64,000 nt of DNA from Cephalopachus bancanus (taxonomy: Eukaryota > Chordata > Mammalia > Primates > Tarsiidae). Below the pieces are notes generated by a model, which was not told the origin of the DNA, ran no database searches, and saw only the letters and a list, made by a program, of their open reading frames with translations. Numbering within the stretch: position 1 is the first letter of the stretch; the number at the start of each line of letters is the position of its first letter. The position numbers and the translations under genes are program-made. The stretch is from NCBI GenBank assembly GCA_027257055.1, contig JAPVLO010000115.1:2542001-2606000 (forward strand), written 5' to 3'. Positions 36,173 through 47,745 of the stretch are shown in pieces.

Positions 36173-36253
36173 AAGACTCGCTACCAGGCTGGCATGAGGA
36201 ATTCTGAAAACCTTACAGCAAATAACACTTTCAGCAAGCCTACCAGATACCAG
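36173..36253 (+). CDS. TRPC7: TRPC7 exon: 27-codon C-terminal linker
   Basis: This is a small phase-0 exon of 81 bp between the acceptor TTTTTTTCTCAG and the donor GTAACA. It encodes KTRYQAGMRNSENLTANN, then TFSKPTRYQ (about residues 755-781). The motif TRYQ appears twice, at both ends of the exon. It joins the TRP-box exon to the calmodulin/IP3-receptor binding region. Because it is flanked by phase-0 introns and divisible by three, skipping it would keep the frame. I infer that as a splicing possibility, and nothing in the sequence proves it. Phe in NNTFSK replaces the Leu that I remember in human. Confidence 0.93.
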
Positions 36254-36359
36254 GTAACAATCCCTTTCCCGGGCATTGGCAGAAGTAGAAGCCACTAATT
36301 AGTGGATTTAGTCCCATGGCTGTGTCATTTCCCTAGAAAACAGCTTAATTCTTTCCTTT

Positions 36360-37060
36360 TTTGAGCAAATATTTATTGAGTGCCTACTATATGCCAGGCA
36401 CTGTGCTGCTTACTAGGGATACAGATAGGGTTCCTAGCTTAGTGGCACCTCCAGTCTACTGAGAGAAAGACAGTAAACCAGTAAACACACAGATAAATAT
36501 GTGACTTCAAAATGATGACAGTGACAAGAAGAAAACACTAAGGTTCAAAACTGAGAAAAGTAGGGAGCTCCTGCTTAGATATGATTACCAGAGAGGGTAA
36601 CTTCAAGGAGAGGACAGTCATCCAAGACTTCAAAATGAGCAGGAGGCAGCCGTGTGGGTCATCCGGGAAGAGGAAGAATGTTAGCAGAGGCCAGAGGGGA
36701 GCAGGTCGGCAGCATCAGAGCCACTGGGGGGAGAGTGGAGAGAGATGCAGTCAGAGGTAAGGCAGACCCAGACCACTGTCAGGATATGGATTTTATCCTC
36801 AATTCTCTAAAAAGATGGGCAGCGTGATTCTGTAAGGGAGAGGAGATGATACAATTGTATTCATGCTTTAAGAAGACTGCTTTACTGCTGTATGAGAGGA
36901 GACAGGTGGGGACAAGAGTGGAAGCAGGGAGACCAACGAGGAAGATATGACAGTTGTTCAGGTGCGTGGGATGCTGGCTTGGATGGGAGTGCAAGAAGAG
37001 CAGACAGATTCAATATATGTTCTAGATGTATAACCAAGTAGACCCGCTGATGGGGGGTTA
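36360..37060 (-). repeat. L2-like ancient LINE remnant (long)
   Basis: AAATATTTATTGAGTGCCTA, CTATATGCCAGGCACTGTGC, TACTAGGGATACAGATAGGG, CAAGACTTCAAAATGAGCAG and GGATATGGATTTTATCCTCA appear in the order typical of a long antisense copy of this family. Confidence 0.55.
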
Positions 37061-38368
37061 TGGGAGAGGACGAGGCAGTACCCAGCATAACTCGTGTCTT
37101 AAGCAGCCACATGGATATCAGTGATCTTCTGTAAATACCTGACCTTGGACTGCCAGTCCTCCAAGTCTATTGTTATAAAAATTAGGAAAAGACCTTTTAT
37201 GCTTGCAATCCTTGCATTGCTTTTGGAAATTAATGCCAAATCTCTGTATCCTCTGTATTTCGGTTTGAATCAGCCCATGAGCCAGTGATTAATGGTAACT
37301 ACAGATTATCGATTGCAAAAGTACAGGCCATTCTTCTCCTGCCTTCCACTTCTCCGTGATCAGCAGTTTCTTCCATGCTAATCATTTCTTATCAGATGTA
37401 AATCTGAAGCTGTCCTGAGAAATTCTTTGGGCCCAGTGACATGTTCCTGGTGCCACATTCCCAAAGGAAGCAATTGCAGACTTAGCATCTTCCAGACAAG
37501 ACGTAGGTCTCTAATCGAATCTCTCCATCATATTTCAGAAGCTAGCTGTGCTGTTAGAAATATTTAATTGTAAACAATTCATAAAGAGCTTATAGTTGTA
37601 TCAGGTGACCCAGATGAAAAATTGGCAATAGGCAAAGCTTATGTTTAATCGTGCACAAAATCGGGACTGACCAGTTTGATCTGCTTTGAGCCATTTTACA
37701 GGTCTAATCCTTTGGTCACTGGAAGCCTTTTTATTTCTCAGCTTCTCAGAGAGAAGTATACATTATCTGTGTCACAGAAAAGATAGAAAAGTCTAATGGG
37801 TTAGGGCCAAATCTTTCCCAGTTTGTGAGCAGAATCAGCTCCTGCGATAAAGACTGATTCTGCATGACTCCTGTCCCAGGAGGAATCCTTTCTGAATGAG
37901 ACTGTTTCAAAAGTAGTCTCTGAGCAATCCTTGTCTGACTTCCCTCAGTGGAGTCCCTGCTGCCTCAACTCTCCCCAAGAACTTCCTGCTGTGATTGCAG
38001 AGATTGGTCGATTTGAAGCTTCAGGCTACTGGTGACCTTGGAAAGCTTTGCTCTCCTTGCATGTTGTGAATCCACAGAGAAAAGCCTGAGGCTACTTATT
38101 CAAATAGCTATCACAGAAAAGAAAAAGAATCTGATAGTACGCATCAGAGGAAAAGGATTGAGGGGACAGCAATTAGGAGCTGGGAGCATCCTGAGTTTGT
38201 ACATTGGCACTTTGTTCAACCCTGCCAGGCTACGTCTTGGCACTTTCCTCAGTCATCATCTGTTCATGATAGAAATAAACCTTGAGATGATACTAAAAGA
38301 CACGAAAGCAGACTGGACGCCAGCTCAGGTGTAGTCTCACCATATTCCAGGGACAGGGGCACTATCTT

Positions 38369-38658
38369 TTTTTTTTTTTTTTTGAGTTGGAGTCTCACTC
38401 TGTCGCCCAGACTGGAGTGCAGTGGCCGCTCCCGGCCACCGCAGCCTCGACCTGCTGGGCTCCGGCGATCCTTCCGCCTCAGCCTTCCAAGTAGCTGGAA
38501 TTACAGGCATGCGCTACCACGCCCGGCTGATTTTTTGATTTATTGTAGAGATGAGGTCTCGCTGCCCAGGCGGGTCTCGAACCCGCGGGCTCAGGCAATC
38601 CACTCACCTCAGCCTCCCAAAGGCGCGGGATTACAGGCTGAGCCACCGAGCCCGGCTT
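38369..38658 (-). repeat. Youngest-looking lineage-specific Alu, perfect 14-bp TSD
   Basis: AGGGGCACTATCTT occurs on both sides (38355-38368 and 38659-38672). Between them lies a full-length Alu with GAGTCTCACTCTGTCGCCCA, CAGCCTCGACCTGCTGGGCT, TTGATTTATTGTAGAGATGA and CAGGCTGAGCCACCGAGCCC. It keeps many CpG sites, which suggests recent insertion. GTGGCCG and CGGCCAC (38422-38439) form a perfect hairpin, a feature absent from human Alu. Confidence 0.95.
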
Positions 38659-41049
38659 AGGGGCACTATCTTAAACCCCATTTAACAGATGAGGGAAGTG
38701 AGGCTTAGCGGCTGGTTGAACTGAGCTCTGTCTGACTCAGAAGGGCACCCATCTCTCACCTATCACACTGTCTACCACCTGCCTGTTGTTCATCTTCATA
38801 GCATTGCACCAGATCCTTCCTTGGAAGCTACCTTGCTGGTGTCTGACAGTCACCAGGGAGAGGTCTATCTAAGCCTTCCAAGCCTGTGGTGAAGGGGCAA
38901 GGAGCAGGAACTGGCACCTGGGCACTTTCTGCAGGACAAGCAGAAAGGCAGGGATCTGACGATGGCTCATCTGTTTCCTGGGGCCCAGGGTGGCCTTCCA
39001 AGTCGCATTGCTTTCCTCCCAAAGCAGCTCCCAAACGTGCAAAGAGCATGAGGAGCCCACTTCATGCTCTCTTCCTCATTATCCAGGCCCCACTCAGAAC
39101 TGCCATCTCACTAAGTATATATTCTGTCATCCTCTCACAGTTGTGGTTCTAAGAACTCATATTCCCAAGAAGACAAGAACACTGGCGGACATATATATTT
39201 ACTTAAGCTTGTTTCTTTTTTTCCTCTTCATTAGAACTTCCACTGTTAGAATTTCAGGTGTTTATTTGAGTTTGTAAGTCCTTCCCCTTTTGTGAACCCT
39301 TTGTTGTTAGGGAATGCAGCGCCTTCAGACTTCTGTGCCTTTCTGCACTTTGCTTTTCTTAGCCTCCAGGGCGTCTCAATTGTTATTTTCCATAATACTC
39401 ATTCCTTGCTTGGCAAATGTTGGTTCCAGTCTGGGCTCTGTGGACATGAGACCAAGCATGATATTGGTGAGATCACCAAAAGGTGTCTCCTCTCAAAGCT
39501 CCCCATGACCTGTTCCAAGATCCAGTGTTTCTGTTTGTCAGCGGGGGCATACAGACTAATACACTTGCTCTCCGAGGTACATTTCTTCAAGGGCAGAGCA
39601 GACAAGCCTATCCAAATAAACCTCAAAATCTGGGCTCTGTGTGTCATTCAAATAAGCACCAATCTCTCTGTTGCAATCTCTTCCCAAAATCCAGTGGGGA
39701 GCCCTCTTTTTCACCCTTTCTCTATATGGCCTTTACTGCAGAGATCAAAGTAAAGAGGATGGACAACTTGCCAGCTCATTCCTTCTGGTGTCTGATAAAC
39801 CTCAGTTTCACAAAGAACTTGTCCTGTGATCCATTTTGTCCACTCTCTTCCAAACGTTCCTCAATTTCTATTTTCCTAGGTGGTAACATTGCTTCCTTCT
39901 GGATCCTACTTCGGTGGCCATCTCCAGTGTACAGTATGTGTTTTCTTCCTTGTCCATGTCCTCAGCTACCCCAGCTGCACAGGGAGAGGTGTCTCTCCCA
40001 TAGAAAGTAGGCCTATGTTCTCCTCCGCCACCAGCAGCCAGAGGCCATCTGGCCCCTCAGAGTCTGGGCTAAGGGAACTGTGTGCCTTCCTCTCTGACAA
40101 CTGTTCATACCTATTGTGCATCTCATTTTCATCCTCTTGAGTATTCTCTTGCCTGAGTAACAGCACTAAATATACTCATCTCTGGTACTTGCTAAATGCA
40201 TGGGGGCAGGGTGGGGAAAATTGCCACCACATATTAACTTGGGGAAAGCTTATTATCTCCATGAAGCAAAAGAACTCTATGGAAGACAGCAGATGTGTTC
40301 TGGTCTCCAACACATCACAAAACCCCACACACACATTTTTCCCTCACATAGTGAAAGAAGGGAGACTTTTGATATCCATCTTTTCTGGAAACAGATATCC
40401 TCTCTGGTGTTCATGTTAAATAGAACTTTTGGGCATTTTCCAAACCATTTCAGACTTTCTGGTGGCAAAACTGGCTCTTACGGATCTCAAGTTGTCTAGC
40501 ACGCACATCCTGGAAAAGAAGGTAGGTCCCCATGAGGACATGAAATCTCTAAAAAATGGCAGGCAGTCACACCACTCTCCCTGAAGGTCCCTGTCACTCC
40601 TGGAGTGGCCGGGAGAGGAGGAGGAAGGTCAGAAGGTCCCTGCACATCCACAGTGCTCACCCAATTCTGCTTCCACACAACACCTCTCTAATCCTAATGC
40701 ATGCCCAGGGCTTAAAAGCAAACCTTTGCTTTTCTACCCTTTGAGCCCGAGGTCTGCAGAAACCCTAGCTCAGGCCAAGCATGCCAAGTGCTTAAGAGTG
40801 GGCATGAGCATCCATGTCAATGCCAGACCAGTGACCTTCTCCCCAAGGGGTGACCATTGTGTGAGATCACTCAACCTCAGAAATCAAGTGAAGCTTCCTC
40901 CTGCCTCAAAAGACAAAAGACCTGGTGCCCAGAAGCTACCTACCTTCCCTTTGACTAATGGCAGCCAGTCTCCTGAATCTGATTTCCTGAACCATCACGA
41001 ACCTAACCTTGTTCTGAGGCTCAGTTGAAGCCTCAGCTTTGGTTTCCAT

Positions 41050-41240
41050 TATGGTTAAATCCCAGATCTTCCACTTCCCTGCCCTGACCTGGGAGAAGTT
41101 GTTTGACTCTTGAGCCTCAGTGTCCTTATCGGTAAATGAAGGTGACAACTTCCATCTCACTGAGCTTCTGGAAGAGTCAGTGAGATCATTTTTGTGACAG
41201 AGGCCAACCCAATCCTGGTGTATAGGAAGCACTCCAAACT
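41050..41240 (+). repeat. MIR SINE
   Basis: TGGTTAAATCCCAGATCTTC, CTTGAGCCTCAGTGTCCTTA and AGAGTCAGTGAGATCATTTT follow the order of a sense MIR. Confidence 0.6.
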
Positions 41241-42989
41241 TTGCTCTTTTGCTTCTTCACCGCCCTTTCGCCCTCCCTCCAGAAGGGCTACTCTGCATTG
41301 AAGGAGGCTCGTGTGAGCAGGATCTCACCTATTCACAACAGAGTTCGGGCGCACATTCTGTGTTAACAGTAAAAATATACTAAGGAATGTTTTTTAAATA
41401 ACAGAGTGCACGCTCAGAAGGAAGAACTATGTGTACTGCTGTACCTATGAAAGCATCTTCCTCAGTGTGGCTTCACTTCTAGGCTCTGGCTTATTGTTTT
41501 ACATCATAAATGTTAAGCTTCTCTAATGGAAGGATCCAGAAACTGAGAAACCCTTAATTCTTGAGGTTTGCCTTGAAAAGGCAACAAACTTTAACTAGAT
41601 CCCTTTAACTTGGGTCAGTCTGAAAGTTCTCAGTAGATGAATACTTCTGAATTTCTAATTCAGTAAGAATGATGGACACTTTGGTATCTGGGTTTTTATT
41701 CTTTATTTTTCATGAGAATTAGTTCTGGACAAAATTTTTGCTTTGTTTTGTTTTTCCAATTCAAAGTGAAAACAGCATTATCAAGTCTCATGGCGGGGAA
41801 ATATTCCTAAAATTTAGATAAACTTCTTTACTGACCAGAAGAATGTCCATGAGAAATCAGCCCTGCTGTTTAACCACTACTGTGAGAAGACCAAGCCCTC
41901 CCCAAGCAGCAGGAAGGCAACTTGCTTCCCCCTGAAATTAGATCATGACTCAAACCACAGCCAGCCGGCCCAGGGACCCGAGGACTGAGGACGAATGGCC
42001 TGGCCTAAATGAGCTGACCCAGCATCATCACAGACAGCCTTTGTCGGTTCAGGTGATGTCTTGGAATCACAGGTTGAGAGACGCCTCCTTGGGAAGGTCT
42101 TCACCATTGAAGGCATGAAACAAACCATCAGTCAGTGATAACTATGAGTTAAATCTCCCAGCTTTTTGCATCCAGTTCACTTCCCTTTCACTTGCAAGCA
42201 GCTTTTTCTGAGCCCGGTTAGTCAGAGAGAACTCAGTAGCCTGCTCAGCATCACACAGAAAAGCCAGGGATAGAATCTGGTCCTTGCAGGTCTCTTTGGC
42301 CTAGAAAATGCTGCCTCTGTCCGCTTGGTCCTCAGGTGTAAGCAGATGAGCAGATTCCAAGAGGGAAGGACCAAGCAGCAGGGAAATCCCTTCCTCTTTT
42401 CCACACGGCTGCTCTCTTGCAAGATTCAGAAGTCTTGGCACCAGAGTATTTTTAAATGCTGTGATTTCGCAGGAACCCTGGAATGACTAGCTGGCAAAAT
42501 CCAAAGTTCACCTCCTGCAGTCTTTCCTACACTTGGCTCTATTCTTGGTGTCTCAAGTGTTTATTCATGCCTCCTCTGCTTAAAGAATACAGTATCTGCA
42601 TAATAAACGGAACACCGAGCCAAATCCTTCTCCTCCAATGTGACTCTGGCAGCGCAGTGTCAGGCCTGTGGGATTTCACAGGAAGTGGTATCTCGGCAAA
42701 ACCTCCAGGGGCCCGGCTTCTACTTCTGAAAGGAATTTTCCGAGATACCGAGGACCTGTCCTTCAAGCCTGGGCCTGACTTCTGTACCAAGCGGGTCTCC
42801 TCTCACGAAGGGCACACCACTGTCACCTCCAATGGAGGCTGGTCTACCCAGGCTGACCTGCTAAGCCTTCCTCCTCCTCCCTCCTTGAAACAGAACTGAG
42901 GTCCAGGAAGGATGACATGACTGGCCAGGGCAGAGTCAGGCTGAGGCCCCTTGTGCGGTACCATGAATTTAAGAGTCATTCATTCATTC

Positions 42990-43049
42990 ATTCTCTCTCT
43001 CTCTCCCCGCCTCCTTCCCCTCCCCCACTCTCCCTTTCCCTCTCCCTGC

Positions 43050-43083
<34 letters not shown>

Positions 43084-43125
43084 TTTTCCCCATCCCTCTC
43101 TCTCTTCCGCTCTCTCCCGCCAACC
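42990..43125 (+). repeat. Polypyrimidine (CT-rich) tract
   Basis: About 135 bp of nearly uninterrupted C and T, with CTCTCT runs and CCTCC units. It starts after an ATTC microsatellite (42977-42992) and lies about 290 bp before a TRPC7 acceptor. It is capable of triplex-type structure. Confidence 0.85.
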
Positions 43126-43411
43126 TCTCCCCGGCTCAGCTTCCTGCCATCTAGAAGTATCCTGTTCTTACATCCCAGGGTCAGGTGGACACTGAGTCCT
43201 AGGGTTGGGGGAGCAGGTTAAACAGAGTCCAGCCAGGTTGCCCCATTGTGCTGGACACCCCTCCAGAGTGAGGCTCCAGGAGTAGGAGGGCCCCAGAGCT
43301 GCTGGGGTGCTGCAGAGAGGGAAACGTCGAGATGAAGGTGTCACGACACCAGATAGGCTGTCTCTGTGCCAGGACAGGCCTGTCTGATTCCTTCCTTGCT
43401 TCACATTTCAG

Positions 43412-43487
43412 AAAATCATGAAACGACTTATAAAAAGATATGTCTTGAAGGCCCAGGTGGACAGAGAAAATGACGAAGTCAATGAAG
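43412..43487 (+). CDS. TRPC7: TRPC7 exon: start of CIRB region and C-terminal helix
   Basis: The acceptor is TTCACATTTCAG and the donor is GTGAGT at 43488. The exon encodes [20 protein letters not shown], then DEVNE and one base of Gly (about residues 782-807). The basic stretch [12 protein letters not shown] is the segment that in TRPC3/6/7 belongs to the calmodulin- and IP3-receptor-binding (CIRB) region. It leads into the C-terminal coiled coil. A polypyrimidine block (about 42990-43125) lies roughly 300 bp upstream of the acceptor in the preceding intron. Confidence 0.95.
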
Positions 43488-43803
43488 GTGAGTGACTCAG
43501 GGTTGCCACAAACAGGACACCTTAAAATGAAGCAAGTTCTGGAGGCCAGGAGTCAGACGCCCATCTCCTGGGGCTAGAATCATGGTGTGGTCAGGGTGCT
43601 GTGTTCTGTTCCAGAGGCTCTCAGGAAGGGTCATTTTCTTGCTCATTCAGGTGTGGGCAGAGTGCACTTCCATGGGTTTGCCAGCCTGTCTCTGTGTCCT
43701 TGCTGGCCACAGCAGGGGCTTCCTGAATGCTAGCCTGGGGACTGCCCTATGGTCTTTTCATATAGCCTCCCTGTCTCAGAACTTGAAAAAGGAGTTTCCT
43801 TTT

Positions 43804-44110
43804 ATTTATCTATTTATTTTTTGAGTTGGAGTCTCACTCTGTCGCCCAGACTGGAGTGCGGTGGCACATTCCCAGCCACCATAGCCTCAACCTGCTGGGC
43901 TCCAGCGGTCCTTCCACCTCAGCCTTCCAATTAACTGGAACTGTAGGCACATGCTACCATACCTGGCAATTTTTTTAATTATTATTTATTGTAGAGATGA
44001 GGTCTCTCCAAGTTGCCCAAGCAGGTCTCGAACCCGCGGGCTCAGGCAATCCACTCACCTCAGGCTCCCAAAGCACTGGGATTACAGGCTGAGCCACCGA
44101 GCCCAACCAA
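43804..44110 (-). repeat. Alu of the younger lineage-specific group
   Basis: GAGTCTCACTCTGTCGCCCA, ATTTATTGTAGAGATGAGGT and CAGGCTGAGCCACCGAGCCC mark the group. A 12-bp duplication, GAGTTTCCTTTT, flanks it (43792-43803 and 44111-44122). Its right-hand duplication forms the outer edge of inverted-repeat arm 1. Confidence 0.9.
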
Positions 44111-44111
44111 G

Positions 44112-44333
44112 AGTTTCCTTTTTAAACTTGTAAAAGAATATGTACATCTGTGATTTTTAAAAAGATTCAACAAAAGTGAATGTAATGAGAAGTAGAGACC
44201 TCTCTCCCTTTTCCACAAGCCCATAATCCCAATTCTCAGAAACAAGTACTGTTAGGTTTTTGTGTATGCCTCAAGAATCTCTTACATACACACACATGCG
44301 CGTGCACACACCTCACACCCAGTGTGGTGGCAG
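44112..44333 (+). repeat. Inverted duplication, arm 1 (222 bp)
   Basis: This segment is nearly the reverse complement of 45498-45719, with about ten differences by eye (about 95% identity). Shared landmarks: ATATGTACATCTGTGATTTT, GCCCATAATCCCAATTCTCA and CTGTTAGGTTTTTGTGTATG. It includes a CA-rich end. The underlying sequence resembles an old L1-type 3' fragment. Confidence 0.95.
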
Positions 44334-44759
44334 GGCTTTGGAGGCCCTCAGCTGCCACCTCTCTTGCCTCATCTTCTGCCATTGTCTCTCTCTGCCTTCC
44401 TCCTCCATTTTTAAGCACTCGTATGATTGGGTCTGCCGGTATAATCCAGATCAGTCTCCCCCTTTTAAGGCCAGTTGATTAGCAACCTTCATCCCATTTG
44501 CTACTCTAGTTCCCATTTGCTCCGAACACCACCATACTCAGGGAGCAAGATGTGGACATCTTGGGACAGCGGGACAGGAGTCTGCCTCCCATAGCGATGG
44601 CTGTCTTGAGTGATCTTCGTGCCCCTCAAGTTCAGGAGGGCTCAGAATCCCAGTGCCATGGAACATTCTGTGGCGCACACACACAGGACAGACTGCACAC
44701 CTCCTTCGGGGTCTGCCGCTGCTGGCTTCCAGCTGGCCCCGTCCTGTCTCGGTTCAGGG

Positions 44760-45292
<533 letters not shown>

Positions 45293-45497
45293 TATTTTTT
45301 TCATCTACTTTATTAAGCAGTTACTCTTAAACGAAAGGCAAATTACCTTATACCAGGTAATTAACCTTCAAGAGACATCTATGATAAACATTTGCTACCT
45401 AGAAACAACCTCATCCATGAATGAAGGCTCTAAATCTTCCCGTCACTTGGGCCACAGGGTGCTACCAAAAGAGCCTGGTCTTTTTGGGGGCCCTCAG

Positions 45498-45719
45498 CTG
45501 CCACCACACCGTGTGTGTAGGTGTGTGCACGTGCATGTGTGTGTATGCAAGAGATTCCTGAGGCATACACAAAAACCTAACAGTAGTTGTTTCTGAGAAT
45601 TGGGATTATGGGCTTGTGGAAAAGGGAGAGAGGCCTCTACTTCTCATTACATTCACTTTTATTGACTCTTTTTAAAAATCACAGATGTACATATTCTTTT
45701 ATAAGTTTAAAAAGGAAAC
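45498..45719 (-). repeat. Inverted duplication, arm 2 (222 bp)
   Basis: Reverse-complement partner of 44112-44333, separated by 1164 bp. At its inner edge a 17-bp direct copy, GGCCCTCAGCTGCCACC (45489-45505), also occurs beside arm 1 (44343-44359). Arm 1 is inverted relative to arm 2, but this short motif is direct. Confidence 0.95.
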
Positions 45720-45940
45720 CCTCTGCTTCACCCTGGAACACCCAGCATACAGCCTGAAGCCCAACTCTGACTGACCTGGGGCTGACACTGTGCAGGGGCT
45801 GAGCAAGCGCATCTCACCGTCCCTCTTGTGGGTCTCAAGCACAAAACGGCCAAGCATCACGCCAGCCAGCCTCAAGCAGTGTGTGACTGTGACTGACATG
45901 AACATAAGAGATTATAAAAGCTTGGGCTACCAGGCGTCAT

Positions 45941-45992
45941 GCCATTTAAAGTACACCGTGAAACTTGCCATTTAAAGTACACCATGAAACTG
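45941..45992 (+). repeat. 26-bp tandem duplication
   Basis: Two adjacent units starting GCCATTTAAAGTACACC (45941-45966 and 45967-45992) differ at only two positions. Confidence 0.95.
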
Positions 45993-46883
45993 GGACTCCA
46001 TGAAGCACCCGATAAGAAAATAGGGGATGAGTGTGTTTGGCACAACAGATCAAACTGACCTTTAAGAGTTCTGCATTTTATGTATGTCAAGCAGATCTGA
46101 AAAGTAGACATGAAGAATGTGTCCACGGGCAGTGGACTCCCACATGAGTCAAGTCCAGTCTCTACAGTTCAGGAAAGACCCTTTTGACTCTATTTTGTGG
46201 TTAATAAAAAGAGTCCTGCAGCCCAGACTGTTGGACTTCTAACCACATGGTTCACTGTGGAAATAAAAAGGGAAAGCCCCTGCTTGGTGGCCTTTGTTAC
46301 AGAAGGAGAAGGAGGCAGACACTGGCACAGTGTGTATCAGTGTAGTGGTGCTGCCTGCATGGGCTCAGGGGACCAGGCCCGGGCAGCCGGTTTACTCCTG
46401 GGAGACTGGCCAGTCCCATGGCTGGATCCGCTGTGCTGAGCCACTCCCAGAAGGCTCTTCGGAGTGTCTCTTCTCTACAAATAACGATGACAGGACAAAA
46501 CATAGAGCATCATGAAAACAAACGTTCCAGTTAATGAGAGTGTTCCTCAGAGTCTTGAAATATGTCTCTTTAATGACTCTGAGATCAACTCTCGAACAAT
46601 CACTGTGTGAAACAGGTGCTAGACAAAACTCTCAGGGCTGGAAATCCTTAAGGGGGAGGTTTTCCAGGAATAGGGGAGAAGGGCTTTACATGGATGGATG
46701 TGTCCTTTATTGGGAAGCTGGGTGGTTCCCAGGTTGAAACAGAGCCCCCACTGCCTCACCCACATCCCTGGTGGGCTGGACCAGGCCCTGACCTTCTCTG
46801 AAGGACACATGCCCCACATGAACATGGGCAAGCTCCCTGCTTCTACCTGCCCACACTCAACAAACTCTCCCCTATCCTCACAG

Positions 46884-47053
46884 GTGAGCTGAAAGAAATC
46901 AAGCAAGACATCTCCAGCCTGCGCTACGAGCTTCTCGAGGAGAAGTCTCAAGCTACCGGTGAGCTGGCAGACCTGATCCAACAGCTCAGCGAGAAGTTTG
47001 GAAAGAACTTAAACAAAGACCACCTGAGGGTGAACAAGGGCAAAGACATTTAG
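46884..47053 (+). CDS. TRPC7: TRPC7 last coding exon: C-terminal coiled coil and stop
   Basis: The acceptor is CTATCCTCACAG. Two bases complete Gly, then 55 codons lead to TAG at 47051-47053. The product reads [20 protein letters not shown], then [20 protein letters not shown] and [15 protein letters not shown] (about residues 807-862). Heptad spacing of I/L residues supports the tetrameric coiled coil seen at the C-terminus of TRPC3/6 structures. The ending VNKGKDI distinguishes it from TRPC3 and TRPC6 as I remember them. The 3' UTR follows directly. Confidence 0.96.
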
Positions 47054-47745
47054 CAGCCCACATTGGCGTCTGTGACTTCTACCAGCATTCCAAGGCCAGG
47101 GTGGATTGCCCTGGCCCCCGACCCTCATGGGGAGGGGTTCCCAGCGCACTCCTCCAGGACGCAAAGGGGATCTACTGGCTCAGTCTCGAGCAACATGGCT
47201 GGCAGCTCCAGTCCAGTGACCTGCCTGGACCTAGAACTGTTGTGAATCTAGACTGTTGGGTAAGAAAAGCCACCCCGGGAGGAGGGGAGGAAGTGCCCCC
47301 TGACACGAGCGAGACCTTCAGTCCAGCCACAGTGAAACGTGTCCCTGAGGCCAGAGCAGGAAAAATTCACCTTGGGTGCACATATGTGCCCTCCCACTGC
47401 ACATGGGACTGCAGCGCTGGCTGGGTCCTGGGAAGACAAACCACCTCATCCCGTGAGCCCCTTCTCGCCCCCGCCCCTCCACCCACACACACATATCCAA
47501 ACAGAACCGGGAGGTGACCTGTGATCTATTCTTAAGTGCCAGATGAGAACACAGATAGCCTAATCGCAACATAGTTCTATTTGTTTATAAAAAAAAAAGT
47601 TTAAAAATCCTAAATCAAAAACTGTACTGTAGGTAGCACTGTTTAGAGAACAAATCCAAATGATGTATTTTTACCTTTATTAAGAGTATCTTGAATTTAC
47701 TATTTTTACCTAAAATGGAAAGAAATAAATTTACCTCATACTTAC
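47054..47745 (+). other. TRPC7: TRPC7 3' UTR (inferred end)
   Basis: Sequence after the TAG runs about 690 bp to the first canonical poly(A) signal. It is GC-rich at first, then AT-rich with an A run near 47589. I see no Alu or L1 inside it. The exact cleavage site is inferred from the signal position and is not observed. Confidence 0.6.
47724..47729 (+). terminator. TRPC7: Polyadenylation signal AATAAA of TRPC7
   Basis: A canonical AATAAA hexamer lies about 670 bp after the stop codon in an AT-rich stretch. Cleavage would be expected 10-30 bp further on. I infer its use from position only. Confidence 0.6.

Larger units (their letters stand above)
36254..43411 (+). other. TRPC7 intron (7.2 kb)
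   Basis: Contents: an L2-like stretch (36360-37060), a young Alu (38369-38658) inside MIR-like sequence, a MIR (41050-41240) and a polypyrimidine tract (42990-43125). 37140-38340, 38830-41000 and 41250-42980 look like single-copy sequence with no identifiable repeat or exon. Confidence 0.7.

Noticed and set aside
38382..38660. 92-codon open frame
   Set aside because: It is the translation of an Alu insertion. Similar frames at 43749-43934, 44932-45177, 20401-20658 and 3354-3731 have the same cause.
39292..40010. Overlapping 153- and 175-codon open frames in intron sequence
   Set aside because: No recognisable protein family, no splice signals in register and no conserved motif. Consistent with chance open frames in unique DNA.
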